Assembly (NCBI GenBank): GCA_041861885.1
Contig: JBGVUE010000001.1
Coordinates: forward strand, 186,001 to 250,000
DNA: 64,000 bases
Direction of reading: 5' to 3'
Origin: Haloimpatiens sp. FM7315
Lineage (GTDB): Bacteria > Bacillota > Clostridia > Clostridiales > Clostridiaceae
Within the stretch, counting starts at the first letter, position 1. Every line of letters begins with the position of its first letter. Under the pieces are notes generated by a model that was not told the origin of the DNA, did no database searches, and saw only the letters and a program-made list of their open reading frames with translations. The position numbers were made by a program, and so were the translations under genes. This document shows, one piece after another, positions 56,919 to 64,000 of the stretch.

Positions 56919-58579
56919 ATGAGTTTAGAAAAATTAGCTAATATAATATTTAAAGATGTAGACAAGACACCAGAATATTATATAAAAAAGTATCCAAAGA
57001 GAAATTTAAAAGAAGGTGCTAAAGTTACTAGATATGCTCCATCACCAACTGGATTTCAACATATAGGAGGAATATTTACAGCTTTAGTAGACGAAAGACT
57101 AGCAAGTCAAAGTGAAGGGATTTTCTGTTTAAGAATAGAAGATACGGATCAAAAAGAGAAGTTCAAGGAGCTATTGAAGACACAATTGTAACTATGCATA
57201 ATTTTGGCCTAGATTTTAATGAAGGTATGACAGGAGAAGATACTTCAAAAGGAGATTATGGTCCATACAAGCAAAGTGAAAGATCAGAAATATACAAAAC
57301 TTTTGCAAAGGATTTAGTTAAAAGGGGATTAGCTTATCCATGTTTTTGTACACCTGAGGAATTATCAGAACTTAGAGAAAAGCAAGTAGCTGAAAAAATA
57401 ACGCCAGGGTATTATGGAGAATTTGCAAAATGCAGAAATTTAACTGAAGAAGAAGCTATAGCTAAAATAGAAGCAGGAGAAAACTATATTTTAAGATTAA
57501 AATCACCGGGAAGAGAAGACAAAAGGGTTGAAATCAATGATTTAATAAGAGGAAAGATATCCTTCCCAGAAAATACTCAGGATATTGTTTTAATAAAAGG
57601 AGATGGACTTCCAACTTATCATTTTGCTCATGCTATTGATGATACCTTAATGAGAATTACTAATGTGATAAGAGGAGAAGAGTGGTTATCATCATTGCCT
57701 ATACATATTCAATTGTTTGAAGTTTTAGGATTTGAATTACCAAAGTTTTCTCACGTACCTACAATAATGAAAAATGATAATGGTTCTAAGAGAAAGTTAT
57801 CAAAGAGAAAAGATGCAGAAGCTGCAGTATCATATTACAAAGAAGTTGGATATCCAACAGATTCTGTAAAAGAATATTTATTAAATATTATAAACTCAAA
57901 CTTCGAAGAGTGGAGAGAAGAAAATCCAGACTTAGATTATCATAAATTCCCTGTAGAATTAGATAAAATGAGTAAATCAGGAGCTTTGTTTGATATAGTA
58001 AAACTGAATGATGTAAGTAAAAATGTTATATGTAAAATGAAAGCTTACGAAGTTTATGATAGATACATAACTTGGGCAAAAGAGTTTGACAAGGAAATGT
58101 ATGATTTGGTTACAAGTAACGAAAAGATGTGTAAGGAAATATTTAACATAGATAAAGAAGGCCCAAAACCAAGAAAAGACTTTGCTAAGTGGGATGAAGT
58201 AAAAGAAAAGATATTCTATTTCTTTGAAGAGCTATTTTCTAAGGAAGAAGCTTCAAAAGTAGAACTTCCAAATACGTTAACTTTAGATGCTGCAAAGGAT
58301 ATAATAAAGGTATATATGGAAAAAAGAAATACTGAGGTTACTTGCCAAGAAGAGTGGTTTGAAGATTTAAAACAAATAGGTTTAGATCTTGGATACTGTG
58401 CAAAGAAAAAAGATTATAAAAAAGATCCAGACAGCTATAAAGGAATGATTTCAGATGTGGCAGGAGCAGTAAGAGCAGCACTATCACACAGAAGCAATAC
58501 TCCAGATCTTTATGTTATTATGAGCATACTTGGAAAAGACAAAGTAAATAAAAGATTTAAAAGTTTTATAGAACTATAA
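56919..58579 (+). CDS. gltX: Glutamyl-tRNA synthetase, frame broken once
   Basis: This class I synthetase charges tRNA-Glu. The HIGH motif reads HIGG in [18 protein letters not shown], the second motif reads KRKLSKRKD, and RIEDTDQ is typical. The frame breaks at IEDTDQ. One A added at 57151-57155 restores [22 protein letters not shown], for a total of about 554 residues. It is longer than the E. coli enzyme and matches the clostridial form with a modified anticodon domain. GGAGG precedes the ATG. The T-box upstream supports amino-acid control. Confidence 0.92.
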
Positions 58580-58605
58580 AAAATAATGATGGGAGAGAAG
58601 CGAAT

Positions 58606-60273
58606 ATGTGTAATGAAATTAACAATTCATCTAATTTTATAAAAAACATAATCATTGAAGATCTTAACAGTGGAAAACATGATAAAATAGTAACTCGTTT
58701 TCCTCCAGAGCCAAATGGATATCTTCATATAGGTCATGCAAAGTCTATAGTTTTAAATTCAGGACTTGCAAAAGAATTTAAAGGTAAATTTAACTTGAGA
58801 TTTGATGATACAAATCCTATTAAAGAAGACACAGAGTATGTTGAGTCTATTAAAGAAGATGTAAAATGGCTTGGTGGAAACTGGGATGAAATATTCTTTG
58901 CCTCAAATTATTTTGATACAATGTATGAAAAGGCACTTCTTTTAATTAAAAAGGGATTAGCTTATGTTTGTGATTTAAATGCTGATGAAATTAGACAGTA
59001 TAGAGGATCTTTAACTGAACCAGGAAAAGAAAGCCCTTATAGAAATAGGACTGTTGAAGAAAATCTTGAATTATTTGAGAGAATGAGACAAGGCGAATTT
59101 AAAGATGGAGAAAAGGTTCTAAGAGCTAAGATTGATATGGTTTCTCCTAATATAAATATGAGAGATCCTATAATTTATAGAATCGCTCATACAGAGCATC
59201 ACAATACAAAGGATAAATGGTGCATATATCCAATGTATGATTTCGCACATCCAATTGAAGATGCTATAGAGGGAATTACTCATTCTATATGTACTTTAGA
59301 GTTTGAAGACCACAGACCGCTATATGACTGGGTTGTAAGAGAGTGTGAAATGGAATCTGTTCCAAGACAAATTGAGTTTGCAAGATTAAACATGACAAAT
59401 ACAGTTATGAGTAAGAGAAAATTAAAACAATTGGTTGATGAAAAGGTAGTAGATGGATGGGATGATCCAAGAATGCCTACTATATGCGGACTTAGAAGAA
59501 GAGGATATACAAAAGAAGCTATAAGAAACTTCTGCACTGCAATAGGTGTATCTAAAGCTAACTCACTAGTAGATTCTCAGATGTTAGAGTACTTTATAAG
59601 AGAAGATTTACAGACAAAAGCACCAGCTGCTATGGCTGTTTTAAGACCTTTAAAGCTTGTTATTACAAACTATGAAGAGGGTAAAACAGAAATGCTTGAA
59701 ATAGAGAATCATGCCAAAGACGAAACTAAAGGCAAGAGACTTGTACCATTTTCAAGAGAGCTATATATAGAAAGAGAAGATTTTATGGAAGTTCCAGTTA
59801 AAAAATACTTTAGATTATTCCCTGGAAATGAAGTAAGATTAAAAGGTGCATATTTTGTTAAATGTACAGAAGTTATAAAAGATGACAAAGGTGAAGTCGT
59901 AGAAATTCACTGTACTTACGATAAAGAGACAAAATCTGGCTCAGGATTTACAGGAAGAAAAGTAAAAGGAACTATCCACTGGGTAGATGCTAAAACTGCT
60001 AAGAAAGCAGAGTTTAGATTATTTGAACCTCTAATATTAGATGATGAGGAAGGAAACGAGGGCAAAAACTTCTTAGATCAAATAAATCCAGATTCTTTAA
60101 ATATATTAGAAGGATTTGTTGAAAAGACGGCAATAGAAGACGCTAAGCCTGAAGATAAATTCCAATTTATAAGAAATGGATTCTTTACAGTAGATTCAAA
60201 ATATACTACTACTGAAAAACTAGTGTTTAATAGAGTAGTTTCTCTTAAGAGTTCATTTAAACTAATGAAATAA
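58606..60273 (+). CDS. glnS: Glutaminyl-tRNA synthetase
   Basis: This 555-residue class I synthetase charges tRNA-Gln directly. The motifs are [24 protein letters not shown], the second motif VMSKRKL, and a C-terminal beta-barrel anticodon domain from about residue 340. A dedicated GlnRS means tRNA-Gln need not rely only on the transamidation route. It starts 27 bp after gltX and is probably cotranscribed under the same T-box. GGGAG precedes the ATG. Confidence 0.96.
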   Translation: MCNEINNSSNFIKNIIIEDLNSGKHDKIVTRFPPEPNGYLHIGHAKSIVLNSGLAKEFKGKFNLRFDDTNPIKEDTEYVESIKEDVKWLGGNWDEIFFASNYFDTMYEKALLLIKKGLAYVCDLNADEIRQYRGSLTEPGKESPYRNRTVEENLELFERMRQGEFKDGEKVLRAKIDMVSPNINMRDPIIYRIAHTEHHNTKDKWCIYPMYDFAHPIEDAIEGITHSICTLEFEDHRPLYDWVVRECEMESVPRQIEFARLNMTNTVMSKRKLKQLVDEKVVDGWDDPRMPTICGLRRRGYTKEAIRNFCTAIGVSKANSLVDSQMLEYFIREDLQTKAPAAMAVLRPLKLVITNYEEGKTEMLEIENHAKDETKGKRLVPFSRELYIEREDFMEVPVKKYFRLFPGNEVRLKGAYFVKCTEVIKDDKGEVVEIHCTYDKETKSGSGFTGRKVKGTIHWVDAKTAKKAEFRLFEPLILDDEEGNEGKNFLDQINPDSLNILEGFVEKTAIEDAKPEDKFQFIRNGFFTVDSKYTTTEKLVFNRVVSLKSSFKLMK

Positions 60274-60280
60274 AATTTTA

Positions 60281-60330
60281 AGCTAGGTTTTATAAAGTGA
60301 AATACACACTTTACAAAACCTAGCTCTTTT
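60281..60330. terminator. Bidirectional terminator after glnS
   Basis: AGCTAGGTTTTATAAAGTG and a nearly complementary arm form a stem of about 18 pairs between convergent genes. Confidence 0.85.
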
Positions 60331-60368
60331 AATATTCATGTATTTTAAAATAATAAATTAAAGTTAAT

Positions 60369-62078
60369 TTATATCTTAAACTTAGAAATTTCAGCTTTTA
60401 ATTTAGAAGCATTTTCTTCAGCTTTAAGGACTTCCTCAAAGACTTCACTTGACTGATTGTTAACTTCAAAGACTTTTGATGCAATATCTGTTGTCCCAGA
60501 AGCTCCTTCATTAGCAGCCTCCGCAACTCCATCTATAGTTTTTAACACATCGTTTATAGATGCTAATAGTTCTTCTGAAGTAGAACTAAAGTCTGTTACA
60601 ATAGTGTCTATAAAATTACCGTCCTTACTATACTTGTTTGCAACTTCAAGCATAGACTTATAATCTGTGTTTACGTCTGTTGACATAAAAGTTAAGAGAT
60701 TATTTGAGTGATTACCGAGATTTTCAACAGCTTCAGTTACTTTACTAGTAATTTCTTTTATTTCTCCTACAGTGTCTTTAGACTGCTCTGCAAGTTTTCT
60801 TATTTCATCAGCTACAACTGAAAAGCCTTTTCCAGCCTCACCTGCTCTTGCAGCTTCGATAGCTGCGTTTAGTGCTAAAAGATTTGTTTGATTTGTTATC
60901 TCCATAATAGCTTCTGATAGCACTGATATTTGTTCTACAACTTTAGACTGCTTAATAGCTTTTTCTAGAGAGGATTTTGTAGTTGTAAATATTTCATAAG
61001 CTCTTTTTTGTGATAAATTAACATTAGATTGAGTTTCTACTGCTCTATTATTGATTTCTACAGCATGTTCAGCTCCTTCTTGAGATTTTTCTGCAATAGA
61101 TTTAACTGCATTTTCTATTTCTCTTGAAGTTGCAGACATTTCTTCTGCAGAAGCAGAGGTTTCCTCCATACTAGCCGATAGTTCCTCAGTGGTTGCAGAG
61201 ACTCCTTCTATATGCTGGTTTAAAAGTGTCATAGAATTTTTTATAGAATTTACATTACCATTCATGTCATCCACATTTTCAACTACAGACGCCATGATAT
61301 TTCTCATGTTATTAATGAATTTATTAATGCTTTTTGCAAGGTCGTTTATTTCATCTTTAGTATTGACTTTGATTTCCTGGGTTAAATCTCCGCCTTTTTC
61401 AGAAAGAGCATCTAATTCTGATTTCAAAAGATTTAAAGATTTTCGTATAGGATTAATGATAATTGCAGAAAGAATAATAGAAGCTGTAACCAAAATAACT
61501 AATAGTGTTACAGTAAACTTTTTTGAAAATTCATAGGTTTTGTCTCCTTCTAAACTAGCCTCTTCTGCCATTTTTTTATTAAGTTCCGCTAGTTTTAATA
61601 AATTATTAGAAGCAGTATCAAAAGCTGATTTTGATTCTTTGTTCATTATTTCTAAAGCTTCTTTTGTTTTTGAATTTCTACTTAATTCAATCATGGATTT
61701 ATTAAGATCTAAATAATAAGCCCAGGATTCAAAAACAAGATTGTATAATTTTCTATCTTCATCAGAAGAAATAGTAGCCTTATATTTTTTTAGATAACTT
61801 TGAATTTCTTCGTTTTTCAAATCTATAGCTTTTTCTTTTTCATCCATTATTTCTTTATCTTGAGAAACAATGTGTTCATGTTCAAGAATTCTAAAATCAG
61901 AGGTCAAAGTGTTTAAATTTTCGGAATAAATAATTCCAGGTACCATGTCTTCAGATATTATTGTGGATTTTTGATTTACGGTATTTAAATTTTTAAGAGA
62001 GTTAAAACCTAAGAATATAATTACACTTAGAAGCAGGGTAACTATAAAAATAATTTTGGATTTGATAGTTTTCAACAT
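60369..62078 (-). CDS. Methyl-accepting chemotaxis protein
   Basis: The protein has 569 residues: an N-terminal membrane helix ([17 protein letters not shown]), a periplasmic-type four-helix bundle (about 30-185), a second helix ([20 protein letters not shown]), HAMP (about 210-262), and a signalling coiled coil whose tip reads [36 protein letters not shown]. It passes ligand signals to CheA. The ligand is unknown. I start at MLKTIKSK, after AAAGGATGG. A flagellar or che operon is not in this window. Confidence 0.94.
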   Translation of the reverse strand: MLKTIKSKIIFIVTLLLSVIIFLGFNSLKNLNTVNQKSTIISEDMVPGIIYSENLNTLTSDFRILEHEHIVSQDKEIMDEKEKAIDLKNEEIQSYLKKYKATISSDEDRKLYNLVFESWAYYLDLNKSMIELSRNSKTKEALEIMNKESKSAFDTASNNLLKLAELNKKMAEEASLEGDKTYEFSKKFTVTLLVILVTASIILSAIIINPIRKSLNLLKSELDALSEKGGDLTQEIKVNTKDEINDLAKSINKFINNMRNIMASVVENVDDMNGNVNSIKNSMTLLNQHIEGVSATTEELSASMEETSASAEEMSATSREIENAVKSIAEKSQEGAEHAVEINNRAVETQSNVNLSQKRAYEIFTTTKSSLEKAIKQSKVVEQISVLSEAIMEITNQTNLLALNAAIEAARAGEAGKGFSVVADEIRKLAEQSKDTVGEIKEITSKVTEAVENLGNHSNNLLTFMSTDVNTDYKSMLEVANKYSKDGNFIDTIVTDFSSTSEELLASINDVLKTIDGVAEAANEGASGTTDIASKVFEVNNQSSEVFEEVLKAEENASKLKAEISKFKI

Positions 62079-62208
62079 AAAACACCATCCTTTTAACATA
62101 AAATTTTAATATTCTCACAAATTTTGACTAAATATATTAATTTTATCATACACTATTAAATAAAAATTTACAAGATATATAAAATTAATTCAATATAATA
62201 TACAATAA

Positions 62209-62240
62209 AAAAAGACTTTATAAAATTAAAGTCCTTTTTT
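62209..62240 (-). terminator. Terminator overlapping the PHP gene end
   Basis: AAAAAAAGACTTTA and TAAAGTCCTTTTTTT pair around AAAAT; the hairpin overlaps the PHP gene's stop codon and serves the minus strand. Confidence 0.7.
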
Positions 62241-63003
62241 TAAACCTTGCAAGTTTTTTAAAGCCTAGGGTATTTAAAACTTCCATTACTTCTTTTACTC
62301 CTTCACCAACTCTATTAGAATTGTGAGCATCAGAGCCAATTGTTATAACTTTTCCACCCATATCGTGATACATTTTTATTATTGAAGTTTTTGGAAAGGT
62401 GTTTTTATAGTTTTTATATAGTGAAGAGGTGTTAACTTCTATTCCTTTTTCTCTTTTTATAACTATAGATAGAATTTCCTCAATTTGATTTTTATAGTCT
62501 TTTACATTGTATAAGTGGTTGAATTCTTGAAAGGCATATCGTTGAACTAAATCTAAATGTCCAAGTACATCATAATCTGCATTTTCAGCAAGCTTTTTTA
62601 ACTCTTTAAAATATTTCTTATAAGTATTCTCTTCACCATATTTCTTTAGGGATTTTCTAATAGTAAGTTCACTAATGTTATGGATTGAACCTATAATAAA
62701 ATCTAAGTTGAAGCTTTCTATGATTTTTTCAAGCTCTTTGGTTTTTAAGTGACCTTCACCGATTTCAAGGCCTCTTTTAATGGGAAAATTATATTTTTCT
62801 TTTACCTTATCAATTTCATTTTTGTATTTATTAAAGTCAAAGTATTTATAACTAGGGTCATAGTTTAAAATGCTAAAATGGTCTGTTATACATATTTCAC
62901 TTAAATTTTTACTAATTGCTTTTTTGCATATATTTTCAATAGTTTCTTCAGAATCAAAGGAATGATTAGAGTGTATATGATAGTCACATAGTTCATTTGT
63001 CAT
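62218..63003 (-). CDS. PHP-domain phosphatase (histidinol-phosphatase-like)
   Basis: This 261-residue cytoplasmic metal-dependent phosphoesterase has its metal ligands in CDYHIHSNHSFD, EICITDHF, GLEIGEG, IGSIHN, VLGHLDL and TIGSDAHN, the full PHP set. It belongs to the HisK/YtvP group. Since no his genes are near, it may act on another sugar or nucleotide phosphate. I start at MTNELCDYH, after AAAGGGGGAG; a longer in-frame start lacks a ribosome site. Confidence 0.9.
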   Translation of the reverse strand: MTNELCDYHIHSNHSFDSEETIENICKKAISKNLSEICITDHFSILNYDPSYKYFDFNKYKNEIDKVKEKYNFPIKRGLEIGEGHLKTKELEKIIESFNLDFIIGSIHNISELTIRKSLKKYGEENTYKKYFKELKKLAENADYDVLGHLDLVQRYAFQEFNHLYNVKDYKNQIEEILSIVIKREKGIEVNTSSLYKNYKNTFPKTSIIKMYHDMGGKVITIGSDAHNSNRVGEGVKEVMEVLNTLGFKKLARFKKRTLIL

Positions 63004-63131
63004 AAGGCTCCCCCTTTTTACTTCTTTAGTAAATATGTTATAAATATATTGTACAATTTTTAATAAAAATTTCAAATTGCAATTTTTGAAAATTATATGT
63101 GATATAATTTTTTGTAGGGGTGAGAGAGAGT

Positions 63132-63856
63132 ATGAATAAAATCAATATTGCTATACTGGATGATGAAGAGGTTCAAGTATTGCTTTTAAAAAATACGTTA
63201 AAAATTGGGCTAAAAATAAAGATATAATAGTGAATATTAAAGAGTTTTATACTTCAGAAAGCTTTGAATTTAAATGGAGTATGGACAAAAGCTATGACAT
63301 ATTTTTATTGGATATTCAGATGAAGGGGCAAAACGGTGTAGAACTTGCAAAGGTTATACGAAAAGAGGATGAAAATATAAAAATAATATTTGTTACAGCT
63401 ATGTATGATTATATACAAATTGGTTATGATTTAGATGCAATAAATTATTTAATTAAACCTATAAAAGAAGAAAAGCTCTGGCAGTGTCTAGACAAGTCCC
63501 TAGATAAAATTCCAAAGGATGAAAAGACAATTATTGTAGACTCAGAAGGGGAAATCTTTAAAATAAGTGAGAAATCTATAGTGTATATTGAGGCTTTTGC
63601 TCATTATGTAGAGATAAACACTTGTGATAAAAAATATGTTGTTAGAAAAAGTATAGGGAGCATAGAAAAAGAGCTGGATGAAAATATGTTTGTAAGGTGC
63701 CATAGATCATATTTAGTAGGAATTAAATATATAAAGAGGATAAAAGGAAGTGAAATAGAACTAGATAATGGTGAAAATATTCCCTTAAGTAGAAGGAGGT
63801 ATAAGGATACAAACAAGGCATTTATAAGATATTTTAGAGGTGAAGTAAATGAGTAA
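63132..63856 (+). CDS. LytTR-family response regulator (AgrA/LytR-like), frame broken once
   Basis: GGGGTGAGAGAGAGT precedes ATG at MNKINIAILDDEEVQVLLL. After that the frame shifts in a run of six As (63188-63193). One more A gives KKYVKNWAKNKDIIVNIKEF and leads into the receiver (Asp in IFLLDIQMKGQNG, Lys in LIKPIKE). A LytTR DNA-binding domain follows (residues about 135-240, with VRCHRSYLVG and IPLSRRRY). The repaired length is about 241 residues. It overlaps the kinase gene that follows. Confidence 0.88.
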
Positions 63857-64000
63857 TTTGAATATTATTTTTATATCTGTTGGTTTTTTAATTTTAGTAG
63901 TAACTATTTTCTTTTGCACTAAATATATTCTTATGAAATTTGTAGACAAGCGTATTGAAAATTATCAAAACAATCTTATGACAAAACATTATAGTGAAGT
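63850..64000 (+). CDS. GHKL sensor histidine kinase, start only (runs off the window)
   Basis: The first 50 codons read MSNLNIIFISVGFLILVVTI, a membrane helix, and then KFVDKRIENYQNNLMTKHYSEV. That is the typical beginning of AgrC-like GHKL kinases, where the following residues hold the phosphorylated His in a GWRHDYHNH-type box; that box is outside the window. It overlaps the LytTR regulator by 7 bp, so the two form one two-component system. No autoinducer-peptide gene is seen on this side. Confidence 0.7.

Overview
The window is AT-rich DNA with short intergenic gaps, strong GGAGG-type ribosome binding sites and gene content typical of Clostridium sensu stricto: the accD/accA end of a fatty-acid synthesis operon, a GerM-domain lipoprotein, two T-box-controlled aminoacyl-tRNA synthetase loci, LytTR/GHKL signalling, and a CtsR-type heat-shock operator. 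I read it as a chromosomal segment of a spore-forming anaerobe. The species cannot be fixed from the sequence alone.

Layout. 1-4.4 kb: accDA, an Hsp20 gene behind a CtsR box, a DUF402 protein, and small conserved genes. 4.5-7.4 kb: a cadC/cadA-like metal-efflux operon. 8-13.4 kb: one very large signalling protein (pseudokinase, AAA ATPase, TPR-like, GAF, GGDEF, GAF). 13.5-19.7 kb: cinA, a subtilisin-like protease, an FmdB zinc ribbon, a LysR regulator with a YdcZ transporter, a dimeric dUTPase and a degenerate 2H-like protein. 19.8-23.8 kb: murA, walJ, a GerM lipoprotein, a SEC-C protein and rlmH. 23.7-31 kb: an accessory patch starting exactly at the 3' end of rlmH. It holds a second att-like copy of the rlmH terminus, a GNAT enzyme, a candidate type I toxin-antitoxin locus, a Fic protein behind a 23-bp perfect palindrome, several decayed genes, a CPBP protease and an IS3-family element. 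31-41.6 kb: a MerR-methyltransferase fusion, a BceAB-RS-type peptide resistance module, katG, an XRE regulator with a membrane partner, and a PadR/DUF2812 pair. 41.6-53.4 kb: T-box-metG, a DUF89 protein, an ABC-F ATPase, a second PadR pair, a MazG-like protein, an HNH nuclease, a TIGR00266 protein and a Y-family polymerase. 53.4-56.8 kb: a low-complexity membrane protein, then an ECF sigma/anti-sigma operon with small membrane proteins. 56.8-64 kb: gltX, glnS, an MCP, a PHP phosphatase, and a LytTR regulator followed by the start of its GHKL kinase.

The most pervasive oddity is technical. At least eighteen otherwise intact genes are split, and each is repaired by adding bases (almost always one) to an A or T run. 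No gene needs a base removed. This points to homopolymer under-calling in the assembly rather than mass pseudogenisation. I therefore annotate those genes as single CDSs across the break and keep 'pseudogene' for remnants with real losses, most of which lie in the 25-29 kb patch.

The best candidates for new biology are the convergent small-peptide/antisense locus at 24.6-25.05 kb, the giant pseudokinase-diguanylate cyclase, and the rlmH-anchored accessory region.
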